Source: Pantoea endophytica (lineage in GTDB: Bacteria; Pseudomonadota; Gammaproteobacteria; Enterobacterales; Enterobacteriaceae). Taken from it: DNA of 64,000 bases. Location of the stretch: positions 1-64,000 of the forward strand of contig NZ_PJRT01000020.1 of the NCBI RefSeq assembly GCF_002858935.1, in the 5' to 3' direction. The stretch's first letter is position 1, and every line of letters starts with the position of its first letter. The notes beneath the pieces are model-generated. The model saw only the letters and a list, made by a program, of their open reading frames with translations, was not told the origin of the DNA and made no database searches. Below, one piece after another: positions 49,536 through 60,660 of the stretch. The position numbers and the translations under genes were made by a program.

Positions 49536-51190
49536 TGTCACGGATGAAAATCATTGTACTGGGCTTGCTGTGCCTGTTTTCTGCCTCGGCGTTGTCTGCC
49601 ACGTTATCGGATATCAAAGTCGAAAATGGCGATAGCCAGGCCACCGTCACCCTGAGCTTTAACGGTCAGCCCGTGTATGGTTTTTTCCCGCTGCACAATC
49701 CCAATCGTGTGGTGCTGGATATTCGTCAAAGCGGCGCGATTAAAGGATTGCCGCTCAATTTTAGCGGCGAAAATATTGTGCAGCGCATTCGCCATAGCCA
49801 GCCGAAGGATAAGCAAAGCCTGCGTCTGGTGTTCGAACTGACGCAGCCCGCGCAGACGCGCGCCAGCACGCAGCGCGATGGCAGTAATTATCGCGTGGTG
49901 TTCACCATTCGTGGGACGCAGCCAGCGAAGCGCCCGGCCGCTGCCGCGCCTGTTACCACCGCGCGTGAAAGCCAGCCGAGCAGCAGCAGCCAGGGCAATC
50001 CGTTCAACGCCAATCAGGTGACAGCGGTGACCAGCAGCAATACCACCGTGCGTCCCGGCAACTCGGTTAGTCGCAACGATGTGGTAATTGTGGCGATTGA
50101 TGCCGGGCACGGCGGTCAGGATCCCGGCGCATCCGGCCAGCACGGTTTGCACGAGAAAAATGTCACCATCTCAATTGCGCGTAAGTTGAAAGCGCTGATG
50201 GATCAGGATCCGATGTTCAAACCGGTGCTGACGCGTAACGGCGACTATTTCATCTCGGTAATGGGCCGCTCAGAAGTGGCGCGTAAAGAGAACGCGAACC
50301 TGCTGGTATCCATTCACGCCGACGCCGCGCCAAATCACTCAGCCACCGGCGCATCGGTTTGGGTGCTGTCTAACCGCCGCGCCAATAATGAAATGGCGAA
50401 CTGGCTGGAACAGAAAGAGAAACAATCTGAGCTGCTGGGCGGCGCAGGGGATCTGCTGGCGAACAGCCAAGCCGATCCCTATCTTAGCCAGGCAGTGCTG
50501 GATTTGCAGTTTGGTCATTCACAGCGTGTAGGTTATGACGTCGCCGTCAAAGTCCTGCAGCAGTTGCGCGGTATTACGCCGCTGCATAAGCGTCTGCCGG
50601 AACATGCCAGCCTTGGCGTTTTACGTTCCCCGGATATTCCCTCTTTACTGGTTGAAACCGGCTTTATTAGTAATGCCGCGGAGGAGCGGCTGCTTGGCAG
50701 CAGCGCGTATCAGGAGAAGATTGCTCAGTCGATTTATAAAGGCCTGCGCAATTATTTCCTTACGCATCCGCTGCAATCGATCCCAAAGGAGGAAAACCGG
50801 CCGCTGGACAGCGCACCAGCGGTTAGCGTCGCCAGCAACCCGGCGACCGGCACGGTGCAATATACCGGCGCAACGCAGCGTCATACCGTCACGCGTGGCG
50901 AAACGCTGTCGGGCATCGCGGCAAAATATGGCGTGAGCATGGCGACGTTACGTGAGATGAATAGCCTGAAGCGCGATGTGGTTTGGGTGGGACAGCGCCT
51001 GAAGGTGCCCGCGAAATCCAGCGTCAGCGTGGCGGCGAGTCGTCCAACCCGGCATAAAGTGGTGCGCGGTGATTCCCTCACGGCGATTGCCGCGCACTAT
51101 GGCGTGAGCTCAAAAGCCATCATACAGGCGAATAATATGAAGTCGAGCAATGTGATGCTGGGGCAAAACTTAAAAATTCCGCAATCCTGA
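49532..51190 (+). CDS. amiB: N-acetylmuramoyl-L-alanine amidase AmiB with two LysM domains
   Basis: A periplasmic, zinc-dependent amidase that splits septal peptidoglycan during daughter-cell separation, activated by EnvC. The 552-aa precursor has a signal peptide (cleavage near ALS-A at about 22), an AMIN localisation domain (about 25-130), a Ser/Gln/Thr linker, and the Amidase_3 domain with [23 protein letters not shown] and LLVETGF. Two LysM repeats follow (about 448-492 and 505-550). E. coli AmiB (445 aa) has, by memory, only one LysM. Confidence 0.95.
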   Translation: MMSRMKIIVLGLLCLFSASALSATLSDIKVENGDSQATVTLSFNGQPVYGFFPLHNPNRVVLDIRQSGAIKGLPLNFSGENIVQRIRHSQPKDKQSLRLVFELTQPAQTRASTQRDGSNYRVVFTIRGTQPAKRPAAAAPVTTARESQPSSSSQGNPFNANQVTAVTSSNTTVRPGNSVSRNDVVIVAIDAGHGGQDPGASGQHGLHEKNVTISIARKLKALMDQDPMFKPVLTRNGDYFISVMGRSEVARKENANLLVSIHADAAPNHSATGASVWVLSNRRANNEMANWLEQKEKQSELLGGAGDLLANSQADPYLSQAVLDLQFGHSQRVGYDVAVKVLQQLRGITPLHKRLPEHASLGVLRSPDIPSLLVETGFISNAAEERLLGSSAYQEKIAQSIYKGLRNYFLTHPLQSIPKEENRPLDSAPAVSVASNPATGTVQYTGATQRHTVTRGETLSGIAAKYGVSMATLREMNSLKRDVVWVGQRLKVPAKSSVSVAASRPTRHKVVRGDSLTAIAAHYGVSSKAIIQANNMKSSNVMLGQNLKIPQS

Positions 51191-51233
51191 TTGTTGGCTC
51201 CCCGTGAGCCAACCAGCCAGAAGGATCACCACC

Positions 51234-53081
51234 ATGCCAATACAGATTTTACCGCCGCAGCTGGCGAACCAGATTGCCGCAGGCGAAGTGGTTGAGCGCC
51301 CGGCGTCGGTCGTAAAAGAGCTGGTGGAAAACAGCCTTGATGCCGGCGCCACGCGCATTGACGTCGATATTGAGAAAGGTGGCGCGAAGCTCATCCGCAT
51401 TCGCGACAACGGCTGCGGCATCGCCAAAGCCGAGCTTGCAATGGCATTGGCGCGGCATGCGACCAGCAAAATTGCTTCGCTTGATGACCTTGAGGCGATC
51501 ATGAGCCTCGGCTTTCGTGGCGAAGCGCTCGCCAGTATCAGTTCCGTTTCTCGTTTAACGCTGACTTCACGCACCGCCGACCAAAGCGAAGCCTGGCAAG
51601 CCTACGCGGAAGGGCGCGACATGGATGTGACGGTGAAACCGGCTGCGCATCCGGTGGGCACCTCGCTGGAAGTGCTCGACCTGTTCTATAACACGCCCGC
51701 TCGCCGCAAATTCATGCGCACTGAAAAGACCGAGTTTACCCATATCGATGAGGTGATTCGTCGTATTGCGCTGGCACGCTTTGACGTCGCTATTTCGCTT
51801 AGCCACAACGGTAAGTTAATGCGTCAGTATCGCGCGGTCAGTGAAGATGCGCAGCGGGAGCGGCGTTTAGGGGCCATTTGCGGCACCACGTTTATGCAGC
51901 ACGCTTTACGCATTGAGTGGCAGCACGATGATTTAGCGCTGCGCGGTTGGGTCGCCGATCCTCACGGTTCGCGCCAGGTTACCGATCTGCAATATTGCTA
52001 CGTCAACGGACGCATGATGCGCGACAAGCTCATCAATCACGCGATTCGTCAGGCTTATCAAACGCAGCTTGGTGACGAGCAACAGCCGGCTTACGTGCTC
52101 TATCTGGAGATCGACCCGCATCAGGTGGATGTCAACGTCCATCCGGCTAAGCACGAGGTGCGTTTTCATCAGTCGCGTCTGGTACATGATTTTATCTGGC
52201 AAGGTGTGATGAGTGCGCTGCAAGCCAGCCGCGCGCCGGAATTGCCCATCGCCCACGCCGAAGAACCAGCGCCAAAGTGGCAGCCAGAAAACCGTCAGGC
52301 GGCAGGCGCGAACCACTTTGCACAACCCAGCAACACGCCACGCAGCGGCGGCGCTTCTGCGGCCGCGAACTGGCAGAACAAAGAGCCGGTTTACAGTGCG
52401 CGTGAAGGTAATGCCTATAAGCAGTTGATGAAAACGCCGATGGTAGAAACGCCGCACGCTGCGCCAGTTCCTGCCGCGGCTCCGGTATGTCTGCCGGAAA
52501 AGCGTGAAGCGCCGCTGGCCGCCCATGCGCAAAGCTTCGGCCGTGTGTTGAGTGTTTTGCAGGATCGATATGCGCTGCTGGAACGTGGTAGCGCATTGCA
52601 ATTGTTATCGCTGGCCGTGGCGGCGCGCTGGCTAAAACAGGCCCAGCTTGAACCAAGGGAAGAAGGTTTAAAACCGCAGCCGCTGCTGATCCCGGTGCGC
52701 CTGAAAATTGCTGCGCCTGAGCTGGCTGCCATCGCCGATCATGCCGCGCTGCTGAGCCAGATGGGCATTGATTTACAACGAGAAGGGCAACACGTGACGT
52801 TGCGCGCGGTGCCTTTACCGTTACGAACACAAAATTTACAAATCTTGATTCCAGAACTGTTAGGCTACCTGGCCCGGCAGCAAGAGGTTTCTGCATCCAC
52901 GTTGGCCCAATGGCTGGCGCGTCGAGATGATGCAGAAGACGCTCACTGGAATCACTCGCAGGCGATTGCACTGCTGGCAGAGCTGGAAAGGCTTTGTCCG
53001 CAACTGCTGAAGTCGCCGCCTTCAGGTCTGTTACAGACCATTGAGATTGAGAGCGCGCTAAACGCGTTGAAGCATGAGTGA
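51234..53081 (+). CDS. mutL: DNA mismatch repair protein MutL
   Basis: A 615-aa GHKL ATPase that links MutS mismatch recognition to MutH incision and UvrD unwinding. Start [13 protein letters not shown] behind AAGGAT; the length equals E. coli. The N-terminal motifs [20 protein letters not shown] and [10 protein letters not shown] are intact. The linker (about 335-430) is variable and Ala/Pro-rich, then the dimerisation domain. The metal endonuclease motif DQHA is absent, as expected where MutH is used. It overlaps miaA by 8 bases. Confidence 0.98.
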   Translation: MPIQILPPQLANQIAAGEVVERPASVVKELVENSLDAGATRIDVDIEKGGAKLIRIRDNGCGIAKAELAMALARHATSKIASLDDLEAIMSLGFRGEALASISSVSRLTLTSRTADQSEAWQAYAEGRDMDVTVKPAAHPVGTSLEVLDLFYNTPARRKFMRTEKTEFTHIDEVIRRIALARFDVAISLSHNGKLMRQYRAVSEDAQRERRLGAICGTTFMQHALRIEWQHDDLALRGWVADPHGSRQVTDLQYCYVNGRMMRDKLINHAIRQAYQTQLGDEQQPAYVLYLEIDPHQVDVNVHPAKHEVRFHQSRLVHDFIWQGVMSALQASRAPELPIAHAEEPAPKWQPENRQAAGANHFAQPSNTPRSGGASAAANWQNKEPVYSAREGNAYKQLMKTPMVETPHAAPVPAAAPVCLPEKREAPLAAHAQSFGRVLSVLQDRYALLERGSALQLLSLAVAARWLKQAQLEPREEGLKPQPLLIPVRLKIAAPELAAIADHAALLSQMGIDLQREGQHVTLRAVPLPLRTQNLQILIPELLGYLARQQEVSASTLAQWLARRDDAEDAHWNHSQAIALLAELERLCPQLLKSPPSGLLQTIEIESALNALKHE

Positions 53082-54015
53082 ACTAAACCAGGCTAGCCGG
53101 CCAAAGGCAATTTTTTTGATGGGGCCTACCGCCTCCGGTAAGACGGCATTAGCGATTTCGCTGCGTCAGCAACTTCCGGTGGAACTTATTAGCGTTGACT
53201 CTGCCTTAATCTATCGCGGGATGGATATTGGCACGGCGAAACCGTCGGCAGAAGAGTTAGCACTGGCGCCCCATCGTTTGCTGGACATTCGCGATCCGGC
53301 GGAAGCGTATTCCGCCGCAGAATTTCGTCGCGATGCGTTGGCAGAAATGACGGATATCACCCGGAAGGGGAAGATTCCGTTGCTTGTTGGTGGAACCATG
53401 CTCTACTTCAAGGCATTACTTGAAGGATTGTCGCCGTTGCCCTCGGCCGATCCCGAGGTGCGTCAGCGAATAGAGCAAATGGCGGCGGAGAAAGGGTGGG
53501 AAGCCTTGCACCGTCAGCTGTGTGAAATCGATCCGGTCGCCGGTAGTCGTATTCATCCGAATGATCCGCAGAGACTTTCGCGAGCACTGGAAGTTTTTTT
53601 TATTTCGGGTAAAACTTTAACGGAACTGACAAAAACCTCCGGCGAAGCGTTACCCTACGACGTGTACCAGTTTGCTATCGCACCTGCGAGTCGTGAACTG
53701 ATACATCAACGCATTGCGTTGCGTTACGACCAGATGCTAGCGTCAGGATTTGAAGCGGAGGCTCGTGCACTGTTTGCGCGAGGTGATTTGCATACGGACA
53801 TGCCTTCCATTCGTTGTGTTGGTTATCGCCAGATGTGGTCTTATTTGTCAGGTGAAATCGATTACGACGAAATGGTTTATCGGGGAATTTGCGCCACTCG
53901 GCAGCTCGCTAAACGCCAGATGACCTGGTTACGTGGCTGGCCTGAAGTACACTGGTTAAACAGTGATGAGCCAGAGTTAGCGCGTAATGCGGTGCTTAAG
54001 GTAGTTAGTGCGTAG
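53074..54015 (+). CDS. miaA: tRNA dimethylallyltransferase
   Basis: A 313-aa enzyme that adds a dimethylallyl group to A37 of tRNAs reading UNN codons. The P-loop [14 protein letters not shown] and the substrate motifs [18 protein letters not shown] and [10 protein letters not shown] are present. In E. coli promoters for hfq lie inside and upstream of miaA, including heat-shock ones; the same may hold here, but I did not identify hexamers with confidence. Confidence 0.97.
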   Translation: MSELNQASRPKAIFLMGPTASGKTALAISLRQQLPVELISVDSALIYRGMDIGTAKPSAEELALAPHRLLDIRDPAEAYSAAEFRRDALAEMTDITRKGKIPLLVGGTMLYFKALLEGLSPLPSADPEVRQRIEQMAAEKGWEALHRQLCEIDPVAGSRIHPNDPQRLSRALEVFFISGKTLTELTKTSGEALPYDVYQFAIAPASRELIHQRIALRYDQMLASGFEAEARALFARGDLHTDMPSIRCVGYRQMWSYLSGEIDYDEMVYRGICATRQLAKRQMTWLRGWPEVHWLNSDEPELARNAVLKVVSA

Positions 54016-54113
54016 CAGGGATGATTGTGTACAATTGGTCCGTTATCGTGCGCAAATTTTTACGCAGTTTTTCTGAACCACGGTTCTTAAAGCAACAAAC
54101 AACAAGCATATAA

Positions 54114-54443
<330 letters not shown>

Positions 54444-54523
54444 TTTTGCGCTGCCGTAAAGCCAGGGCTGGAGAACGAGCACGTTTTCCTGTCCTGGTTA
54501 TTTTATTTTAGCGAGGTTATAGC

Positions 54524-55804
54524 TTGTTTGACCGTTATGATGCCGGTGAGCAGGCCGTACTGGTACACATCTGGTTCTCCCAAGACAAAGAGCTGGAAGA
54601 TTTGCAGGAGTTTGAAACTCTTGTCTCTTCTGCGGGCGTTGAAGCGCTGCAAGTCATTACGGGCAGCCGTAAAGCGCCACATCCCAAATATTTTGTCGGT
54701 GAAGGAAAGGCAGTTGAAATTGCCGATGCGGTAAAAGCGAGTGGAGCATCGGTCGTTTTATTCGATCATGCCTTAACTCCTGCTCAGGAACGTAATCTTG
54801 AACGGCTGTGCGAATGTCGCGTAATCGATCGCACCGGCTTAATTCTCGATATATTCGCCCAGCGCGCCCGCACCCATGAGGGTAAATTGCAGGTCGAGCT
54901 GGCACAACTACGCCATTTAGCAACCCGTTTGGTTCGCGGATGGACACACCTTGAACGCCAGAAAGGCGGTATCGGTTTACGTGGTCCGGGTGAAACTCAG
55001 CTGGAAACGGACCGACGCTTGCTGCGTGGCCGTATCAGTCAGATTCTCTCCCGTCTTGAACGCGTCGAAAAACAGCGCGATCAGGGCAGACAAGCGCGTG
55101 CCAAAGCTGACGTGCCAACCGTTTCGCTGGTGGGTTACACCAACGCCGGTAAATCCACCCTGTTCAACGCGATTACCTCTGCGGATGTGTACGTAGCGGA
55201 TCAACTGTTCGCGACACTTGATCCAACATTGCGCCGTCTGAATGTGGCGGATGTGGGTGAAGTGGTTTTAGCAGACACCGTTGGTTTTATCCGTCATTTG
55301 CCGCACGACTTAGTCGCGGCGTTTAAAGCCACGCTGCAGGAAACGCGTCAGGCGACATTGCTGCTGCATGTGATTGACGCTGCCGATTTGCGCGTGAATG
55401 ACAACATTGATGCGGTAAATGAAGTTCTGGAAGAGATTGAAGCTGACGAAATTCCGGCGCTGTTGATCATGAACAAAATCGATATGCTGGAGGACTTTGT
55501 GCCGCGTATCGATCGCAACGAAGAGAACCAGCCGATTCGTGTGTGGTTATCTGCACAGAGCGGCGTGGGTCTGCCGTTGCTGTGGCAGGCGCTCTCTGAG
55601 CGTTTAGCCGGTGAAATCGCGCAGTACGATTTACGTCTGCCGCCGGAAGCGGGCCGTTTGCGCAGTCGTTTTTATCAGTTGCATGCTATAGAAAAAGAAT
55701 GGAATGAAGATGATGGCTGTGTGAGTTTGCACGTGCGTATGCCGATAGTTGATTGGCGTCGTCTGTGTAAACAAGAGCCGTCGCTAGCCAGTTATATTGT
55801 TTGA
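54524..55804 (+). CDS. hflX: Ribosome-splitting GTPase HflX
   Basis: A 426-aa Obg-family GTPase that rescues stalled ribosomes by splitting 70S during heat shock. The start is TTG ([13 protein letters not shown]), the same rare start as E. coli, behind GCGAGG. The N-terminal HflX domain ([33 protein letters not shown]) precedes the G domain with [14 protein letters not shown] and NKID. It is followed by repeat copy 3 rather than a short spacer. Confidence 0.96.
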   Translation: MFDRYDAGEQAVLVHIWFSQDKELEDLQEFETLVSSAGVEALQVITGSRKAPHPKYFVGEGKAVEIADAVKASGASVVLFDHALTPAQERNLERLCECRVIDRTGLILDIFAQRARTHEGKLQVELAQLRHLATRLVRGWTHLERQKGGIGLRGPGETQLETDRRLLRGRISQILSRLERVEKQRDQGRQARAKADVPTVSLVGYTNAGKSTLFNAITSADVYVADQLFATLDPTLRRLNVADVGEVVLADTVGFIRHLPHDLVAAFKATLQETRQATLLLHVIDAADLRVNDNIDAVNEVLEEIEADEIPALLIMNKIDMLEDFVPRIDRNEENQPIRVWLSAQSGVGLPLLWQALSERLAGEIAQYDLRLPPEAGRLRSRFYQLHAIEKEWNEDDGCVSLHVRMPIVDWRRLCKQEPSLASYIV

Positions 55805-55887
55805 AATTGCCCAAACGCCTTTACTCAATATCTTTTAGATTGTCGTCATTATCGTTGCAGGCCGTATGTGCAGGATTTACCGGAATA

Positions 55888-55988
55888 TTTCGGATTCCAG
55901 CAAGGCGGCAACTGAGTGAATCCCCAGGAGCTTACATCAGTAAGTGACTGGGGTGAACGAAGGCAGCCAACGAAGCTGCAATCCGAAA
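55888..55988 (+). repeat. Long palindromic repeat, copy 3
   Basis: It has the same core as the tRNA-Gly copies, with outer arms TTTCGGATTCCAGC and GCTGCAATCCGAAA (13 of 14 pair) and inner arms CCCCAG / CTGGGG. It lies between hflX and hflK, so it is transcribed within the operon and ends 43 bases before the hflK start codon. Confidence 0.87.
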
Positions 55989-56031
55989 GATGAAGGGTAA
56001 AAAACGTAAATACAATAAATGGAGTAGAAAC

Positions 56032-57267
56032 ATGGCGTGGAATCAGCCCGGAAATAACGGACAGGACCGCGACCCGTGGGGAAGCAGCAATAATCAAGGC
56101 GGCAACTCTGGGGGAAATAAAGGAGGTCGCGATCAGGGACCACCTGATCTGGATGATATCTTCCGAAAGTTGAGTAAAAAACTCGGCGGACTGGGCGGTG
56201 GCAAACAGAATGACAATGGCCAGCGCAGCGGCGGTAGCGGTGGCAAAGTGGTTGGCATTGTTGCCGTAGCGGCAGTCGTTATCTGGGCGGCTAGCGGTTT
56301 CTACACCATCAAAGAAGCGGAACGTGGCGTCGTCACACGCTTTGGCAAATTTAGCCATCTGGTTGAGCCAGGCCTCAACTGGAAACCGACTTTCGTCGAT
56401 CAGGTTCGCGCCGTAAACGTAGAAGCCGTACGTGAACTGGCCGCGTCTGGCGTGATGTTGACGTCGGATGAAAACGTAGTGCGCGTTGAGATGAACGTGC
56501 AGTATCGCGTGACGGATCCTGAGCGTTATCTGTATGCCGTGACCAGCGCCGACGACAGCCTGCGTCAGGCCACCGACAGCGCCTTGCGTGGCGTGATTGG
56601 TCGCTCAACCATGGACCGCATCCTGACGGAAGGTCGTACCGTGGTACGTAGCGAAACTCAGCGTGAGCTTGACGAAACTATCCGTCCGTACAATATGGGT
56701 ATTACCCTGCTGGACGTAAACTTCCAGGCGGCGCGTCCACCAGAAGAAGTAAAAGCCGCGTTTGATGATGCGATTGCCGCGCGTGAAAACCGTGAACAGT
56801 ATGTTCGTGAAGCTGAAGCTTATTCGAACGAAGTTCAGCCGCGTGCTAATGGTCAGGCGCAACGTATCCTCGAAGAGGGTCGTGCTTACAAAGAACGTAC
56901 GGTGTTAGAAGCGCAGGGTGAAGTGGCGCGTTTTGCTCGCTTGCTGCCTGAATATAAAGCTGCACCAGAAATCACGAAAGAGCGTCTCTATATTGAAACC
57001 ATGGAACGTGTGCTGAGTCATACCCGCAAGGTATTGATCAGCGATCGTGGTAATAATTTGACGGTCCTGCCATTGGATCAACTGATGCGCGGTGGTCAGG
57101 CATCTGGCCAGGGCGGTCAGAAAATGACGAATCTAATGAAGTCTCCTTCGTCGTCCGATAGTAATGCGAGCCGTGGAGATTCTTCATCTTACAGTCCAGA
57201 CAGCATCATGGATCAGCGTCGCGCCAATGCGCTGCGCAACGATACCCAGCGCCAGGGGAGGGAGTAA
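56032..57267 (+). CDS. hflK: HflK, FtsH protease regulator
   Basis: A 411-aa inner-membrane SPFH/prohibitin protein that with HflC forms a cage round FtsH and modulates its proteolysis. The Gly/Asn-rich cytoplasmic N-terminus (MAWNQPGNNGQDRDPWGSS) precedes one transmembrane helix (about 80-97) and the SPFH domain (ERGVVTRFGKF, DVNFQAARPPEEV), then coiled coil and a polar tail. The start follows GGAG; the open frame extends upstream only because it runs out of the palindromic repeat. Confidence 0.96.
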   Translation: MAWNQPGNNGQDRDPWGSSNNQGGNSGGNKGGRDQGPPDLDDIFRKLSKKLGGLGGGKQNDNGQRSGGSGGKVVGIVAVAAVVIWAASGFYTIKEAERGVVTRFGKFSHLVEPGLNWKPTFVDQVRAVNVEAVRELAASGVMLTSDENVVRVEMNVQYRVTDPERYLYAVTSADDSLRQATDSALRGVIGRSTMDRILTEGRTVVRSETQRELDETIRPYNMGITLLDVNFQAARPPEEVKAAFDDAIAARENREQYVREAEAYSNEVQPRANGQAQRILEEGRAYKERTVLEAQGEVARFARLLPEYKAAPEITKERLYIETMERVLSHTRKVLISDRGNNLTVLPLDQLMRGGQASGQGGQKMTNLMKSPSSSDSNASRGDSSSYSPDSIMDQRRANALRNDTQRQGRE

Positions 57268-57270
57268 TCG

Positions 57271-58275
57271 ATGCGTAAGCCAATCATCGCCGTAATTATT
57301 GTAGTGCTGGTGGTGCTTTACGCGTCACTGTTCGTGGTGCAGGAAGGCCAACGCGGCATCGTGCTGCGCTTTGGTAAGGTTCTGCGTGATGACGAAAACA
57401 AACCGCTGGTGTACGCACCGGGTCTGCATTTCAAAATTCCGTTTATCGAAACCATGAAATCACTGGATGCGCGCATTCAGACCATGGATAACCAGGCTGA
57501 CCGCTTTGTTACCAAAGAGAAGAAAGACCTGATCGTTGATTCTTACATCAAGTGGCGCATCAGTGACTTCAGCCGTTACTACCTGGCAACCGGTGGTGGC
57601 GACGTTTCTCAGGCAGAAGTGCTGCTGAAACGTAAGTTCAGTGACCGTCTGCGTTCTGAAATGGGTCGTCTGGATGTGAAAGACATCGTGACTGATTCAC
57701 GTGGCCGTTTAACCACCGACGTGCGTGATGCCCTGAACACCGGCAGCGCTGGCAATGATGATGACGTTCAGACGCCAGCAGCGGATGATGCGATTGCGAG
57801 TGCTGCAGCACGTGTAGAACGTGAAACCAACAGCAGTGAGCCGGCACCAAACCCGAACAGCATGGCTGCGTTAGGTATTGAAGTTGTCGACGTGCGCATC
57901 AAGCAGATCAACCTGCCGACTGAAGTGTCTGACGCGATCTACAACCGTATGCGCGCCGAGCGTGAAGCGGTAGCGCGTAGTCAGCGTTCACAAGGTCAGG
58001 AAGAGGCAGAGAAACTGCGTGCACAGGCCGATTATCAGGTTACGCGCACGCTGGCAGAAGCACAGCGTGAAGCGCTGATTTCGCGCGGTGAAGGTGATGG
58101 TGAAGCGGCAAAACTGTTTGCTGATGCCTTCAGCCAGGATCCGGATTTCTATGCCTTTATCCGCAGCCTGCGCGCCTATGAGAATAGCTTCTCAGACAAC
58201 CAGGATGTGCTGGTGCTGAGCCCGGATAGCGATTTCTTCCGCTATATGAAAGCGCCCTCTAACGCCACGCGTTAA
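57271..58275 (+). CDS. hflC: HflC, FtsH protease regulator
   Basis: A 334-aa partner of HflK, the same length as in E. coli. An N-terminal signal-anchor (about 5-22) precedes the SPFH domain (EGQRGIVLRFGKV) and a coiled-coil helix rich in REAVARSQRSQGQEEAEKL. It starts 3 bases after hflK with GGGAGGGAG overlapping the hflK end. It ends the superoperon before a strong terminator. Confidence 0.97.
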   Translation: MRKPIIAVIIVVLVVLYASLFVVQEGQRGIVLRFGKVLRDDENKPLVYAPGLHFKIPFIETMKSLDARIQTMDNQADRFVTKEKKDLIVDSYIKWRISDFSRYYLATGGGDVSQAEVLLKRKFSDRLRSEMGRLDVKDIVTDSRGRLTTDVRDALNTGSAGNDDDVQTPAADDAIASAAARVERETNSSEPAPNPNSMAALGIEVVDVRIKQINLPTEVSDAIYNRMRAEREAVARSQRSQGQEEAEKLRAQADYQVTRTLAEAQREALISRGEGDGEAAKLFADAFSQDPDFYAFIRSLRAYENSFSDNQDVLVLSPDSDFFRYMKAPSNATR

Positions 58276-58292
58276 GAACTGATATAAAGTCC

Positions 58293-58321
58293 AGGCCGAC
58301 AATGTTGTCGGCCTTTTTTTT
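58293..58321 (+). terminator. Intrinsic terminator after hflC
   Basis: GGCCGAC / GTCGGCC (extendable to AGGCCGACAA / TTGTCGGCCT) is followed by eight T residues. It ends only about 12 bases before the yjeT start codon. Confidence 0.93.
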
Positions 58322-58332
58322 GGGAAAAAATC

Positions 58333-58530
58333 ATGAACTCAACCATCTGGATGGCGCTGGCTTTGGTTTTGGTGCTGGAAGGACTTGGACCGATGTTAAT
58401 GCCACGCGTGTGGCGGCGGATGATTCTGGCGATGACGCAGTTGCCCGATCGTCTCTTACATCGTTTTGGTGGCGGTTTAGTGGTGGCCGGCGTGGTGATT
58501 TACGCCATGATCAGCATGCATGCGCGTTAA
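58333..58530 (+). CDS. yjeT: Small membrane protein YjeT (DUF2065)
   Basis: A 65-aa protein with two hydrophobic helices (about 3-20 and 45-62) joined by a basic loop (MPRVWRRMILAMTQLP). Length matches E. coli YjeT. Function unknown; it is consistently found between hflC and purA. It lies directly behind the hflC terminator with only TGGGA as ribosome-binding site, so expression needs read-through or a promoter inside hflC. Confidence 0.92.
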   Translation: MNSTIWMALALVLVLEGLGPMLMPRVWRRMILAMTQLPDRLLHRFGGGLVVAGVVIYAMISMHAR

Positions 58531-58628
58531 TCAGCCTGAAATTATGTGAGGCCGCCCGACTCAATTGTGTCTGTTGGCCGCTGTTCCCCCAACATGTTGT
58601 GAGCTGAGCAAAACTCAGGCAAAAAACA

Positions 58629-58679
58629 GCGCAATCGTATGCTAAAAGTGCTGAAAGAGTAAAAGTCAGGTGGTAGAAT
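58629..58679 (+). promoter_or_regulatory. purA promoter with PurR-like box
   Basis: -35 CTGAAA (58651-58656), a 17-base spacer, -10 TAGAAT (58674-58679). Just upstream, GCGCAATCGTATGCTA (58629-58644) matches 11 of 16 positions of the PurR operator ACGCAAACGTTTGCGT. E. coli purA is repressed by PurR, which makes the weak match more credible. Confidence 0.55.
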
Positions 58680-58689
58680 CCATTTTTAA

Positions 58690-60009
<1,320 letters not shown>

Positions 60010-60016
60010 TCTCCTC

Positions 60017-60040
60017 AGGCCGGACTCTGTCCGGCCTTTG
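60017..60040 (+). terminator. Intrinsic terminator after purA
   Basis: AGGCCGGA / TCCGGCCT around CTCTG is followed by TTGTATTTC. It lies 8 bases after the purA stop codon. Confidence 0.88.
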
Positions 60041-60200
60041 TATTTCTAATCTTTGACTCCACTCACTCTATTTTTTCTTGCAAATATCGATACTTGCCGG
60101 AAAAAAACGCACCGGCCACCACGCTCTGGTTTATCATCATATTTAAACATCACGCCGACCGGCGCATAACCATAACGTTCGATGATTCACTGAGGTATAT

Positions 60201-60644
60201 GTGCAGCTAACAAGTTTTACCGATTATGGTCTGCGTGCCTTGATTTACATGGCGACGTTACCGGAAGGTAAGCAGACCAACATTACCGAAGTCACCGATA
60301 CCTACGGGGTGTCGCGTAACCATATGGTTAAAATCATCAATCAACTTAGCCGGGCTGGCTTTGTCGCCGCAACACGCGGTAAAAACGGCGGAATTCGTTT
60401 AGGCATGGACCCGGAAAAAATCGTCATTGGCGATGTGGTGCGAAGAATGGAGCCATTGCAGCTCGTGAACTGCGACGAGTGTGTGATCACGCCAGCCTGT
60501 CGTTTGCGTAAAGCATTGCACGATGCGGTCCAGCTATTCCTCAAGGAACTGGACAAGTATACGCTGGCCGATTTGGTCAAAGATAACGATTCACTGTACC
60601 AACTTTTATTGTCCGAACCGCCGGTGGCAATCCAAATTAAATGA
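60201..60644 (+). CDS. nsrR: Nitric-oxide-sensitive repressor NsrR with a shortened cysteine loop
   Basis: A 147-aa Rrf2-family winged-helix repressor whose Fe-S cluster reacts with NO to derepress hmp and other detoxification genes. It starts with GTG ([18 protein letters not shown]), as in E. coli. The DNA-binding helix region ([25 protein letters not shown]) is intact. The three cysteines are C91, C94 and C100 ([13 protein letters not shown]): spacing CX2CX5C, where I recall CX4CX5C in E. coli (NCSSEFCHITPACRL). It is 16 bases upstream of rnr, forming the usual pair. Confidence 0.93.
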   Translation: MQLTSFTDYGLRALIYMATLPEGKQTNITEVTDTYGVSRNHMVKIINQLSRAGFVAATRGKNGGIRLGMDPEKIVIGDVVRRMEPLQLVNCDECVITPACRLRKALHDAVQLFLKELDKYTLADLVKDNDSLYQLLLSEPPVAIQIK

Positions 60645-60660
60645 CATCGGAGGAACCGTA

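Noticed and set aside
55990-56031. Extended hflK start inside the palindromic repeat
   Set aside because: The repeat supplies an accidental ATG; the start at 56032 has GGAG and matches the conserved MAWNQPGNNGQD.
56095-56106. Another AAGGCGGCAACT match near repeat copy 3
   Set aside because: It lies in the Gly/Asn-rich coding part of hflK and lacks the rest of the repeat; coincidental codon use.
60523-60660. N-terminal extension of rnr across the end of nsrR
   Set aside because: The frame is merely open in nsrR; the start at 60661 has an excellent ribosome-binding site and family length.
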